Source: Desulfosporosinus sp. I2 (GTDB taxonomy: Bacteria > Bacillota > Desulfitobacteriia > Desulfitobacteriales > Desulfitobacteriaceae). Taken from it: DNA of 64,000 nucleotides. Position numbers and translations under genes: made by a program. The stretch's first letter is position 1. Each line of letters starts with the position of its first letter. The notes beneath the pieces are model-generated. The model searched no databases and was not told the DNA's origin. It saw only the letters and a program-made list of their open reading frames with translations. Where the stretch lies: NCBI RefSeq assembly GCF_000960765.1, contig NZ_JYNH01000005.1, positions 1 to 64,000 of the forward strand, given 5' to 3'. Of this stretch, positions 46,001-55,446 are shown one piece after another.

Positions 46001-46994
46001 CTATAATTCAGTTGCTCGTTCTAACAATGCCACAAGTAAATTTATAGCTGATTCAACATCACGTTTGTCAAGCATTTCTGCAGGACTGTGAACATATCGC
46101 GTGGGAATCGAAAGAACTCCTGAAGGCACCCCGCCCCTAGACAGATGAATCGCGCCTGAATCCGTTCCTCCATACTCCAAAACCTCCCACTGGAAAGGAA
46201 TGTTATTTTCCGTGGCAACCATGGCCATCCAACGTTTAACCTGAGGCGATGTAATCATGGAGTGGTCAAGCACCTTAATCCCAACGCCTAGCCCTAGTTC
46301 TATAGACATAGGATGTGCTTTGGGGGTATCCCCGGTCGCTGTGACATCCACAGCAATTGCCAAGTCAGGTTCGAGAGCATAGGCTGCCGTTTTAGCACCG
46401 CGAGTCCCAATTTCTTCTTGTACTGTAAAGACAAACGCTAATTCATGGGTGGACTTGGTCCGTTTAAGTGCTTCCATCGCTATAAAACATCCAATGCGGT
46501 CATCGAGGGCCTTGGAAATAATTCTTGATCCAGATTCTACGAAATCCCCCACAAAAACCGCCGTTTCCCCGATGCGGACAACCTGTTCAGCCTCTTCCCG
46601 AGAGGATACCCCAATATCGAGATAGAGTTTATCCAGCTTAAAATCACTGGGTTTCTTAATTTTTCAACCCCGATCGTTCCGACCTTCCCACTGCTAAACT
46701 TGACTCTTTGTCCACAAGGTTGGGGATACGCACTCCTCCGAGAGGGGTAAAACGCAAGAACCCGTCTTTATCAATATGGGTAATCATCAACCCGATTTCG
46801 TCCATATGCACAGCAACCATAATTCTCTTACCCGTTCCATGACGCCGGACCATGAGATTGCCTAAAGTGTCTGACTTTAGTTCGTCACAGTAAGAGCGCA
46901 GTTGGGTGGAGATGAATTCCGCGACCCTTTCTTCGGAACCGGACGGACCAAATATCTGGGTTAACTGTCCAAGCATTGCATAATCCAAATCCAT
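46001..46994 (-). pseudogene. M42 glutamyl aminopeptidase, two frameshifts
   Basis: The start at 46994 gives MDLDYAMLGQLTQIFGPSGSEERVAEF and VAVHMDEIGLMITHIDKDGFLRF (metal His). After PNLVDK the frame is lost; the middle (RVKFSSGKVGTIGVEKL) needs one extra base and KKPSDFKLDKLYLDIG another. The last frame holds SKALDDRIG, FTVQEEIGTRGA and EYGGTDSGAIHLSRGG. All three frames rejoin into one roughly 340-residue peptidase. Both shifts sit in short A runs. M42 enzymes trim N-terminal residues from peptides. Confidence 0.82.
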
Positions 46995-47157
46995 TACACA
47001 TTTTCCTCCTCGTCGATCGAGCTAACCACAAGCATACGCGGGAGATCCTTTAATAGTTCATCAACAAGGTTAAGACAAGCTGCATAATCCTTTTCTGAAA
47101 TAACCGAGGCAAAGGAATGAAGGTAACGACAGGGTACAATAAAGAGTGGTCCAATCT
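46994..47157 (-). pseudogene. C-terminal remnant of a second M42 peptidase
   Basis: A 54-codon stretch ending in TAA at 46994-46996 and opening only after an in-frame TAG. It reads GPLFIVPCRYLHSFASVISEKDYAACLNLVDELL, the C-terminus of the M42 family. The start ATG of the next peptidase overlaps its stop by one base. It shows that a tandem pair existed and the upstream copy was lost by a deletion next to the FAH hydrolase gene. Confidence 0.75.
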
Positions 47158-47168
47158 AGCTGAACGAA

Positions 47169-47801
47169 TTACTTCGAGAGCTTTATGATACAGTTTCCCA
47201 ACTCTTTATCTGCCAATTTACTCGAAAACAGATCTCCGTCAAATACAGGTCCTACTCCCGCAGGAGTACCCGTAAAAATGATATCCCCTTGACCCAGTCC
47301 AAGGTGCTTTGCGGTATATTCAATGACTGTCGGTAAGTCAAAAATCATATTTTTTATATTACCCCGTTGAACCTCTTGTCCATTCTTGTCTAAAGAAAAG
47401 TCAAAATTCATCATAGCCTTAAGTCCTGGAAAAGGCTGCCAAGGGGTAATTACGGCTGAGTTAATAAACCCTTTGGCAAGCACCCAGGGATAACCTTTGC
47501 CTTTTAACTCTGTCTGAACATCACGCAAAGTGAAATCAATACCGATTGCCATTTGGTCCACAAGGTCATCTACCTTAATCCCAAGCTCATATTCCCTCGC
47601 AATATGGAATACAAGTTCTACCTCATATTGGATTTGGCCCCGATCTCCTGGAAAGATTATCTCACGTCCATTAGCCTCAGCTAAAGCATGGGTTGGCTTA
47701 GTAAACAACAAAGGGGTTTGCGGAACCGCATTATTAAGTTCATGAGCATGTTGAACATAATTGCGACCAACGCAAACTATGTTTTTTATAGAATCTGGCA
47801 T
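47169..47801 (-). CDS. Fumarylacetoacetate hydrolase-family protein
   Basis: 210 residues, FAH C-terminal-like fold. NIVCVGRNYVQHAHELNN opens it, with metal ligands in QYEVELVF and later IGIDFTLRDVQ, and DIIFTGTPAGVGPVFDGD at the end. Members hydrolyse acylpyruvates or isomerise related diketo acids; specificity unknown. Its stop lies 12 bp from the M42 remnant. Confidence 0.88.
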   Translation of the reverse strand: MPDSIKNIVCVGRNYVQHAHELNNAVPQTPLLFTKPTHALAEANGREIIFPGDRGQIQYEVELVFHIAREYELGIKVDDLVDQMAIGIDFTLRDVQTELKGKGYPWVLAKGFINSAVITPWQPFPGLKAMMNFDFSLDKNGQEVQRGNIKNMIFDLPTVIEYTAKHLGLGQGDIIFTGTPAGVGPVFDGDLFSSKLADKELGNCIIKLSK

Positions 47802-48020
47802 GTGCTGCTACCTCCTTATGCTAACTGACTATTTGCTTGTTAGAACAATTCAGGTGCTATAATAAACTGAAATATATCCCATAACACTCTTTAGGCAATA
47901 TACCACATCAGGTGGCAGTGAACAAACCATAATCATAAATTATACAGTATTATTTTCAAAGAGGAATTTAGGTTCCAAGTGCTTCTTGAAGATTGCTTCT
48001 TTAATATAGTTTTTTTCTTT

Positions 48021-48923
48021 TTAGATCAGGGATGTACTGAAATATCGTTCAACTCTGTCAGGCAAAACGGTGACAATGTTTTTATCCGCACCATAGTAAT
48101 GAGCCATTTTAATAGAAGCCCAAACATTTGCACCTGATGAAGTCCCTGCTAGAATACCTTGAGCTCTAGCCAGAACCCTAGCTGTATTAATTGCATCATC
48201 ATCAGTAACTTCAACGACTTCGTCAATGAGATTTACATTGAGCACTTTGGGAATGAAACCGTCACCGATCCCTTGAATCTTATGTAATCCCGGCTCGTGC
48301 CCCAGAAGTGCAGAAACATTCTTAGGTTCTACTGCAATTATCTTAGCCCTTGGATTTCTTTCTTTAATAAATCCGCCAACCCCTGCCAGCGTTCCTCCGC
48401 TACCCAACCCAGAAACGAAAACATCAACTTTGCCCTCCATTTGATCCCAGATCTCTGAAGCGGTAGATAGATAATGAATTTGAGGATTATCAGGATTTTC
48501 AAACTGCTGGGGAACAAAAATACTAGAATCCTTTGACTTTTGTCTCTCAACTTCCGACACTGATCCACCAATGCTTTCTTCGGCTTTAGTCAAAACAAGC
48601 TCCGCACCCAAAGCCAAAACAATCTTTTTTCGTTCCTCACTCATATTTTCCGGCATAACAATGACTACCCTATATCCTTTTTGGACTCCGACCAAAGCAA
48701 TGCCAATCCCCGTATTACCCGAAGTAGGTTCCATAATTGTCATACCGGATTTTAATACTCCTCTAATTTCTGCCTGTTCAATCATATGTTTCGCCACTCT
48801 GTCTTTGATACTTCCGCCAGGATTCAAATATTCTGCCTTCGCAAAAATATTCAATCCAGTATGTTTTTTTAGACTAACCACGGGTGTATTTCCAATGATA
48901 TCCAGAATAGTTTCAATGATCAT
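48021..48923 (-). CDS. cysK: Cysteine synthase (O-acetylserine sulfhydrylase)
   Basis: About 300 residues from ATG 48923 after GGAAGGAG. PLP Lys in NPGGSIKDRVAKHM, TSGNTGIGIALVG phosphate loop, and GLGSGGTLAGVGGF. It makes cysteine from O-acetylserine and sulfide. The C-terminus reads PDRVERYFST, where most homologues have DxGERY. CysE is not in the window. Confidence 0.95.
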   Translation of the reverse strand: MIIETILDIIGNTPVVSLKKHTGLNIFAKAEYLNPGGSIKDRVAKHMIEQAEIRGVLKSGMTIMEPTSGNTGIGIALVGVQKGYRVVIVMPENMSEERKKIVLALGAELVLTKAEESIGGSVSEVERQKSKDSSIFVPQQFENPDNPQIHYLSTASEIWDQMEGKVDVFVSGLGSGGTLAGVGGFIKERNPRAKIIAVEPKNVSALLGHEPGLHKIQGIGDGFIPKVLNVNLIDEVVEVTDDDAINTARVLARAQGILAGTSSGANVWASIKMAHYYGADKNIVTVLPDRVERYFSTSLI

Positions 48924-49021
48924 CTTATCGACTCCTTCCAATCGTTAATTTGAATTTATCTTATAATTTCCCATCTATATATTCAACTACCTTGTCCAAT
49001 ACTCGTGGCTGCATATATCGA

Positions 49022-49059
49022 AACAAGACTGGAAGTCTCATGCTTCCAGCCTTGTTTTT
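49022..49059. terminator. Hairpin upstream of the cbb3-like operon
   Basis: AACAAG-CTGGAAG/CTTCCAG-CTTGTT with a T run on the plus strand, in the 360-bp divergent region between cysK and the oxidase operon. As it precedes a plus-strand operon it may act as an attenuator. No FNR-like or other operator is clear nearby. Confidence 0.6.
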
Positions 49060-49283
49060 GGAGTGATGAATCATGATTCAATTTCTTTCTTGAGGAACAA
49101 ATTCATGGGTCTCGAACCAAGCTTATATATCCCGCTTAGAGAATTTCCACGCAGCTAATGTGAGAAATGTTATCGCATAGAGTGAATGATTCTAATTTAA
49201 GTATTTATATGAATTGGAAGGGATTCTATATTATTTGTCGAATTAATTATTGTGAAGAAAATTGAATGAAAGGAGAATTGGGA

Positions 49284-50696
49284 ATGACTGAAGAAAATCG
49301 TCGAGTAGTCCGTTTGGCTTTTTCAAGTGCAGTAGTCTGGTTGATTTTCGGAGTGATTATTGGGGCGTGGGAGTCGATAATTTATGCTCATCCAGAGATT
49401 ATGTACTCCTTGCCCGTGTGGCTAAGACCCTTTGTAGAATTTGGTAAGCTTAGACAGATTCATGTGAATACATTGGCTTTTGCCTGGCTTTCAATTGGGT
49501 TTATAGGAACTTTACTGGCCATTGTCCCAAAGCTGACCGGCGTAGCGTTAGCTAAACCTCGTTTAGCGATTACAGCAATTTGGTCATGGAATCTGGCAAT
49601 CCTGATTGGGGTTATTGCCTTGGATATGGGAAAATCACGCGCTCGTGAGTATGCATCTCTGATCTGGCCCAGTGACGCCCTTATGATTTTGTCGTTTATT
49701 CTTTTAAACATTGTTGTATGGAAGACGTTAATCCTACGCAGAGAAAAGAGACTTAATGTCGCTTTATGGTATCTTGCCGGTTCAATTGTTTGGATGCCAC
49801 TTATCATTATTTTAGGAAAAGGCCTGTGGTTAGATTTCTTCTCCAACCCTTTCTTTGGTGTTTTTGATAATGTGGCAAATTGGTTTTTAGGACATAATAT
49901 TTTGGGACTTTGGTTTACGACTCTAGGAATTGGGGCCTCCTATTTTATTATCCCACAAATGACTAAAAATCCGATCTATAATCACAAATTATCAATCATT
50001 GGATTTTGGACGTTGGTGCTGTGCTATCCTGCAGTTGGGGCACATCATACTCTGGCCGGACCAGTTCCCACCTGGCTCATGACTGAAGCGACGGTTTTCA
50101 GTATACTTATGGTCATCCCTGTGACATCCGCTCTTTGGAATATCCACAAAACGATTGGTTCTAAATGGGATCTATTTTTCAAGGAACCAGCCTTTGCGTT
50201 TATAACGACTGGGTTGTTTTTTTACTTTGTGGTCAGTTTACAAGGATCTTTTCAGGCCTTGCGCTTTGTCTCTGAGTATCTGCATTTTAGCCAATGGGTT
50301 CCGGCTCATGCCATGCTGGCCTTAGGTGGAGGATTTACCTTTATTCTTATTGGGGCAATTTACTTTTTTGCTCCCGAAATTTTTGGCGGAGAGTGGTATA
50401 GCCGACGACTTCAGAGCTGGCACTTTGGTCTATCCCTCTTTGGGATCTTAGGGATTTTCTCAGGTCTTACGATTGCCGGTCTAATCCAAGGAGCTAACTG
50501 GCAAAATACCAATGCCGGGATGCACTGGATTGATGCAACGGTTCGAGCTGTTCATCCCCATATGGTCGTTCTAGCGATTAGTGGGATAGCCTTTGGCATT
50601 GCACAAGTGATTTTTGCGGTAAATTACCTTATGAGCCTGAGGATGAATGCAAGTTCTCCTGTGAATCTCCGAAAGGCGGCTGGTTTGAATGTTTAA
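49284..50696 (+). CDS. cbb3-like haem-copper oxidase subunit I, altered ligand site
   Basis: 470 residues, twelve helices. Kept: helix II His in FGKLRQIHVNTLAF, CuB ligands in WFLGHNILG and VGAHHTLAGP. Changed: the helix X haem pair, HxH in cbb3, reads WVPAHAMLALGG, with Met in place of the low-spin haem His; and the Tyr after the HH pair (cbb3 HHLLYT) is Ala. The ATG at 49284 has AAAGGAGAATTGGGA upstream. Followed by two c-type cytochromes, so it is an electron-transfer complex reducing O2 or, given the missing Tyr, perhaps NO. The gene name is left open. Confidence 0.85.
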   Translation: MTEENRRVVRLAFSSAVVWLIFGVIIGAWESIIYAHPEIMYSLPVWLRPFVEFGKLRQIHVNTLAFAWLSIGFIGTLLAIVPKLTGVALAKPRLAITAIWSWNLAILIGVIALDMGKSRAREYASLIWPSDALMILSFILLNIVVWKTLILRREKRLNVALWYLAGSIVWMPLIIILGKGLWLDFFSNPFFGVFDNVANWFLGHNILGLWFTTLGIGASYFIIPQMTKNPIYNHKLSIIGFWTLVLCYPAVGAHHTLAGPVPTWLMTEATVFSILMVIPVTSALWNIHKTIGSKWDLFFKEPAFAFITTGLFFYFVVSLQGSFQALRFVSEYLHFSQWVPAHAMLALGGGFTFILIGAIYFFAPEIFGGEWYSRRLQSWHFGLSLFGILGIFSGLTIAGLIQGANWQNTNAGMHWIDATVRAVHPHMVVLAISGIAFGIAQVIFAVNYLMSLRMNASSPVNLRKAAGLNV

Positions 50697-51180
50697 GTAT
50701 GAAGAACATCTTGGCTATTTATTGTTAGGATTTCTGTTGTTTTTTTCCTTTGCTGTCGTGACAACCTATATCGTTCCTGAAATCAGTGCGCAGAATATTA
50801 AAGAAACAGCGGAAACGGTACACTATACTGATCAACAAAATGCGGGTCGACAAATTTACATGCGTGAAGGGTGTGTGTGGTGTCACTCTCAGGTCGTGCG
50901 AACCGGTGAGGAAAATTTGGCCACATTCTTTCGCCGAGGAGAAATAGGATCGGTAACTACACCTGCGTGGTATGCAGCACAAAATCCAGTGCTGATTGAA
51001 CAACATCGACGAGGACCGGATCTAAGTCATGTATGGACGCGCTGGCCTTCAATAACTTGGCAAAAAATGCATTTTCAAAATCCCGAACAATTAAATCCAG
51101 GTACTTGGATGCCACCGTTTAGTTATTTAAGTGACAAGGATCAAGATGATTTACTCGCCTACCTGCAAACATTGAGATAA
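50689..51180 (+). CDS. CcoO-like membrane-bound monohaem cytochrome c
   Basis: 163 residues. One N-terminal helix anchors a c-haem domain with CVWCHSQVVR and a Met ligand in GTWMPPF. It matches the CcoO/FixO family (REGCVWCHSQ; RGPDLSHVWTR) but is shorter than usual. Its ATG overlaps the oxidase subunit stop by 8 nt. It passes electrons to subunit I. Confidence 0.9.
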   Translation: MFKYEEHLGYLLLGFLLFFSFAVVTTYIVPEISAQNIKETAETVHYTDQQNAGRQIYMREGCVWCHSQVVRTGEENLATFFRRGEIGSVTTPAWYAAQNPVLIEQHRRGPDLSHVWTRWPSITWQKMHFQNPEQLNPGTWMPPFSYLSDKDQDDLLAYLQTLR

Positions 51181-51195
51181 AAGGAGGGAATTACA

Positions 51196-51954
51196 ATGGC
51201 CCAGAATCGGATTCCTCTGATCCTGAAAGTTCTCTATATCGTCATTCCGTTGTGGAGTGTATGGTATTTTGCAACTAATTACTCTCCCGGATCCTTTATG
51301 AAGATGGACATGGCTAATCAGGTTGCACTTCAACAGGACGGAAAACAGATGATAGCTGCCGGGAAACAAGTTGCTGCCCAAGAAGGATGTTTTGCCTGCC
51401 ATGGCCCTGAAGGAAAAGGTGGCGTTGAAAATCCAGGATCTAAGGATTTAGTCGTCCCAGCTTGGGATGGTGAAGACTTAGCCGCCAACAATGTCTTTTA
51501 TCCAATTATTCTAAAACAGGAAATTGAACATGCCGTAATTCGCTCTATGTATGATGACCCCACAGACATTGGCAATCAGGAATATGCTCCATTCAAAATG
51601 CAACCCTGGATTGGACGATTGACGTCTGAACAGATTAAAGAAATTATGGCGTATATTTATAGTATTAATCCTTCTCTGCAGGATGGAATGAAACAGGTTC
51701 TTGCAGGCGACAAAATGTTACCCGACTTTAATGAGGTATCCGGAGATATAACCCAAGCCTTTATACCCGATACAACTAAGGCGCCTGTAACTATTGAAGG
51801 CTCCCCATTAGGAACTCCGGCTGTCAGCCAGATTCCTTATCGTAAGGATTATCCCAAGCTATTTGATGAATATTATGACCAGCATAAAGATGATAACCCA
51901 ACTCAGAATGTCAAGGATGTCGAAGAGTTTGCAAAATTAATCGGTATAAACTAG
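51196..51954 (+). CDS. Membrane-anchored monohaem cytochrome c
   Basis: 252 residues, starting after AAAGGAGGGA. A single helix at the N-terminus, one CxxCH (EGCFACHGPEGKGG) and a likely Met ligand in FKMQPWIGRL. It ends with a hydrophilic tail of about 80 residues. CcoP normally has two haems, so this is either a reduced CcoP or a separate cytochrome. It lies 15 bp after the CcoO-like gene. Confidence 0.87.
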   Translation: MAQNRIPLILKVLYIVIPLWSVWYFATNYSPGSFMKMDMANQVALQQDGKQMIAAGKQVAAQEGCFACHGPEGKGGVENPGSKDLVVPAWDGEDLAANNVFYPIILKQEIEHAVIRSMYDDPTDIGNQEYAPFKMQPWIGRLTSEQIKEIMAYIYSINPSLQDGMKQVLAGDKMLPDFNEVSGDITQAFIPDTTKAPVTIEGSPLGTPAVSQIPYRKDYPKLFDEYYDQHKDDNPTQNVKDVEEFAKLIGIN

Positions 51955-51999
51955 AAAGGTATTATTGTCTATAAAGGTATAAGGGCATAGATTAGACGA

Positions 52000-52024
52000 A
52001 AAGCACCCTCGGGGTGCTTTTTAA
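52000..52024 (+). terminator. Terminator of the cbb3-like operon
   Basis: AAAGCACC-CTCG-GGGTGCTTTTTA, about 45 bp after the last operon stop. Confidence 0.9.
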
Positions 52025-52220
52025 GCCAAATCAGAACGGTTACCTATGGTTGTATGTTAAATGTTGCCATGCTATAGTTGTTTTAGGTTTCGGGGCTACT
52101 AAATAATTGAGATCGACTAGTGGTTCCCACTTTGCTTAATGTAGTAGCTTGATTTAGTGATTTTTTTATTGCCTACTTCTCCGGCCTTTTCGGAGTGGGA
52201 TAAAATAGTGGGGTGTTCAT

Positions 52221-53063
52221 ATGGAAAATGTAGGGCTTGTGCTCGAAGGCGGAGGTATGAGGGGACTATATACCTGTGGAGTCTTGGAGTATTTTATGGA
52301 AAACCAGTTATATTTCAATTATGTAATAGGAGTATCAGCTGGGGCATGTAATGCAGCTTCCTATATTTCTAGGCAGCAGAGGAGAAATGAAAAGGTCATT
52401 ATTGGGTTCGTTAAGAATTGGCGGTACATGAGTTTACGAAATTTAATCTTGAGCAAATCATACTTTGGTATGGATTTCATTTTTGACGAAATTCCCAATC
52501 AGCATGTTCCCTTTGACTTTAGGACCTTTTATGAATCACCTGGTGTTTTTTTGGTCGGAGCAACTGATTGCCAAACTGGTAAACCGCTATATCTGAATAA
52601 GGACGATTTAGGCGCTCAATTCCAGGCTTTAAGGGCGTCCGCTTCTCTGCCAATGCTATCGCCTATTGTCAACTATAAGGGTTATGAGCTTTTAGATGGT
52701 GGAATATCCGATTCCATACCCATAAAAAAATCCATCGAAGATGGCAATACCAAGAATATTATTGTTTTAACCAGAAACAAAGGCTATAGAAAGCGTCCTG
52801 GAAAATTCAACGCTCTACTTAAACTAACCTATAGAAAATACCCTCAATTAATCGAAACCATGCAAAACCGTTATAAGAATTACAATGAAACCTTGGATTA
52901 TATCGAACACCTTGAAGACGAAGGCAAGGCCATTGTAATAAGGCCTACCAAAGAATTAGAGGTCGGGCGACTAGAAAAGGATCCCCAAAAGCTTTACAGA
53001 CTGCTTCACCAGGGATACGAGGATACTAAACGTTCCTATGAAAGAATTATGGAATTTGTCTAA
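52221..53063 (+). CDS. Patatin-like phospholipase
   Basis: 280 residues. GLVLEGGGMRG is the oxyanion loop, GVSAGACNA contains the nucleophile Ser (GxSxG), and DGGISDSIP has the catalytic Asp. It belongs to the bacterial patatin YchK/RssA group. It cleaves acyl chains from lipids in the cytoplasm. Single-gene unit with a terminator after it. Confidence 0.93.
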   Translation: MENVGLVLEGGGMRGLYTCGVLEYFMENQLYFNYVIGVSAGACNAASYISRQQRRNEKVIIGFVKNWRYMSLRNLILSKSYFGMDFIFDEIPNQHVPFDFRTFYESPGVFLVGATDCQTGKPLYLNKDDLGAQFQALRASASLPMLSPIVNYKGYELLDGGISDSIPIKKSIEDGNTKNIIVLTRNKGYRKRPGKFNALLKLTYRKYPQLIETMQNRYKNYNETLDYIEHLEDEGKAIVIRPTKELEVGRLEKDPQKLYRLLHQGYEDTKRSYERIMEFV

Positions 53064-53161
53064 ACTCCCATCTGCTTGCTAATTTTCACCAAGTTATGAT
53101 AACTCAGTCTTGGCTCAACCTTAAAAGACGGCTCACTACAAGTGCCTCCGAGTACTAAAGA

Positions 53162-53203
53162 GAGCTCTTTGCTACTTAAGTAAGCGAAGAGCTCATTTTT
53201 TTC
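53162..53203 (+). terminator. Terminator after patatin gene
   Basis: GAGCTCTT...AAGAGCTC with an inner GCT/AGC extension and a T7 run. Confidence 0.85.
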
Positions 53204-53264
53204 TATCGTTCTTTAATTAAGCGAGTTTCAATTCAGAAAAAAGCTCGCTATTTTTTCTAAACCA

Positions 53265-53630
53265 TTACCGCAATAATAAATATCCTGCCCAAGCTTTTGC
53301 TAACCCAATCAGCCTTCTATGTCTGGTAAATAACAAAATACCACCCACTGTTATAAGGATACATAGCACCCTATTCACTCTCTTAGCCGAAGAGACACTA
53401 GTCACCTGTACTGGCGTTGATGAATCTTCCCCTCCAAGTACAATAACGTTGGAAGAAAGTTGCTTTGTTACACCTTTCACCGAATATGTTCGACTTCCTA
53501 TTATATTAACATCTGAAACCGGACAAGCATGAACTATCCCGGTTAAATCCTTTTGTAGTATCACAACACTTGTAAAGGGACATTTGTGTCCCCTCCGGCT
53601 ATCTGACCTAGTAAAATCATTGTTTAACAT
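53265..53630 (-). CDS. Small membrane-anchored protein of unknown function
   Basis: 121 residues from the ATG at 53630, chosen because AGGAGGCTGACA stands just upstream; an earlier start would add nine residues. HKCPFTSVVILQKD and VHACPVSDVNIIGSRTYSV give two Cys, then one membrane helix near residues 88-103 (RVLCILITVGGILLF) and a short basic tail. No known domain. Coding status is likely but not certain; it lies near no partner. Confidence 0.5.
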   Translation of the reverse strand: MLNNDFTRSDSRRGHKCPFTSVVILQKDLTGIVHACPVSDVNIIGSRTYSVKGVTKQLSSNVIVLGGEDSSTPVQVTSVSSAKRVNRVLCILITVGGILLFTRHRRLIGLAKAWAGYLLLR

Positions 53631-53657
53631 TGTCAGCCTCCTACATCCGGACAACAA

Positions 53658-54002
53658 GTTAAATAATTTCTAACTTCATTTTATGTCCTCTCCTGATGTA
53701 ATGTTCATTTTCATGCAACCAACAGATATTTCTTAAACTCGCATTTAACCTTTATAACTCACCTCTAGATAAGAGGCGTTTTCCAGAGGAGAGCATATAA
53801 TAAATAAGGCCGAAAATAAATGACCATGATAATATGCTACCACGGTGCAAGTTCTGAATTTGCATAGTGGTGGCCCCTCTTGAGCCAGTCACATATCAAT
53901 TGTGAACACTATGGTGGATCCGATGACTGCAAGAAAATATCGAGGTATAAATTGGTTGTTTCATGGCGAAAAAACGGAATGATTAAAAGGAGTGGATAAG
54001 AG
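53658..54002. other. 345-bp intergenic region with hairpin
   Basis: TGCAAGTTC/GAATTTGCA flanked by CCAC/GTGG (about 53838-53870) can fold into a stem. No gene or promoter is clear; the YtxH ribosome site AAAAGGAGTGG closes it. Confidence 0.5.
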
Positions 54003-54413
54003 GTGGCAAATAATAACAAGGGTAAAAAGGTAATTAAGGCGGCTATGTTTGGAGGTGTTGTAGGAGCAGCGATGGGCTTATTACTTGCACCAAAGAGCGG
54101 ACAGGAATTGCGCCAAGATCTTATAGAACAGGCCCACGAAATAGGAGAAAAAGCCGTTGAAATTAAAGACAAGGCACTGAGTGCTTGGCAAAATGTCGAA
54201 GACAAAACCCAAGTTACGGTTAATACCAGTAAGAGCTGGATTCAGAAAGGAAAACGATTGATTAGTAACTTGAAAACACTGGTATCTGAGATTCAACATG
54301 GCGCTTTAACAAAGACTAGTACTATTTATGCATTGGAAGATAAGGAAAATGGTGATCCAGCCAAAGAAATTTTGACGAACCTAGATAATGATCCTGAAGT
54401 TTTGCACCCATAA
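54003..54413 (+). CDS. YtxH-domain general-stress-type protein
   Basis: 136 residues, starting at GTG after AAGGAGTGG. One helix with the YtxH signature (AAMFGGVVGAAMGLLLAPKSGQELRQDL) leads into a charged coiled coil. Members are membrane-associated and linked to general stress in Firmicutes; the function is not known. Confidence 0.85.
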   Translation: MANNNKGKKVIKAAMFGGVVGAAMGLLLAPKSGQELRQDLIEQAHEIGEKAVEIKDKALSAWQNVEDKTQVTVNTSKSWIQKGKRLISNLKTLVSEIQHGALTKTSTIYALEDKENGDPAKEILTNLDNDPEVLHP

Positions 54414-54750
54414 AGCAGCCGAACATAATATTTCCCCCTCATAAGATGTGATAACCGATGGAAGTATTCCGACAAGCAGCCTTCCCATAAGGGTAAGTTG
54501 CTTGTCATTCTATACCCCATGCTTTATTAATAACTTGACCGCTTCTGCAGATGTATTTTACATAATCCCTGCGTAGACAAGTATGCCTGCCTGGTGTTGG
54601 TGAAACTTCAGGTCAGATTAGGTACTGTAGGCTAAGTATGAAGGTAAATTGTAGCTTTATAGCGAAAATATACGGACGGGATAGTCAATATTGGCTGAAA
54701 CAAAAAGAAATGTGACTGATGAATAGGCAGAAATGAAAATGGGGGTAATT
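54414..54750. other. 337-bp intergenic region with hairpin
   Basis: GACAAGCA and TGCTTGTC (54471-54478 with 54499-54506) form an imperfect stem but no T run follows. No gene seen. Confidence 0.5.
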
Positions 54751-55275
54751 ATGGCTACTGAAGAACCTAGTCAAGTTAACTTGGTTTCATATCTGGTTAA
54801 TCTCTATGAAACCTTTATAGGGTACGGAGACAAGCCGAATGCTGAGATTCTTAATACGCTTAGATTAAAACTTGAATGTCAAGAAGTTGTTGTAGCGTGC
54901 TATGGCTATGTTTCTTCAGGCAAATCTAGGTTACTAAACGTGTTAATGGATGAGGATAACCTTCTGCCAGTTAGTCCACTGTCTTCAAGTATGAATTCAG
55001 TGTACATCAGACCGGGAAAATCATTAAATATAGATCGTGAGCAGTTCCAGGCGTTATGTCAGGATCCAAATTTAGAATACTTGGAGCTTTTTTGGGCTAC
55101 TCCGGAGGGTCTAAGTTTTATTGACACTTCTGGAATTGATTCCATTGAGAGCGGGAATAAGCAGGCGGAAAATTCCTTACTACTCTTGGCGGATCTCGTG
55201 ATTTACGTGACGGATTACAATCGCATAAGCAATCGGGTCAGCTATGGGAGAGCCCTCAATCAGGAGGCTGTGTAG
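54751..55275 (+). pseudogene. Truncated dynamin-like GTPase
   Basis: The ATG at 54751 follows GGGGGTAATT. P-loop GYVSSGKSRLLNVL, G2 region SPLSSSMNSVYI and G3 DTSGID are clear, and LLLLADLVIYVTDYNR leads toward G4. Homology ends near 55230, and the frame stops at 55275 after unrelated residues, so G4 and all of the helical part are missing. The lost part is replaced by a membrane-protein fragment from the other strand. Confidence 0.75.
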
Positions 55276-55440
55276 ACTCTCCTGACTTGAGGTGGCATTG
55301 CCGGTTAGATGAAAAAAGGTACCCACGACACCGACGATTACGCCGAACCACATCATCATCTGAAACGTTCGCTTCACGATAACGTTAGGTTGGAATACAA
55401 TTTGAGCAAGAACTGCCAAAACTGCGAGAGGCCCAACGCT
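55220..55440 (-). pseudogene. Fragment of a membrane protein gene
   Basis: The minus-strand frame reads IASVGPLAVLAQIVFQPNV, KRTFQMMMWFGVIVGVVG and TFFHLTGNATSSQESLHSLL with two helices, which looks like true coding sequence, but it has no start codon and opens straight after the EFR1 stop in the same frame. It overlaps the tail of the GTPase frame, where the two fragments were joined. Family not recognised. Confidence 0.6.
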
Positions 55441-55446
55441 AGCAAT

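Noticed and set aside
55180-55419. 79-residue membrane protein as an intact gene
   Set aside because: No ribosome site; the coding-like part opens after a stop and runs into the GTPase fragment, so I treat it as a remnant.
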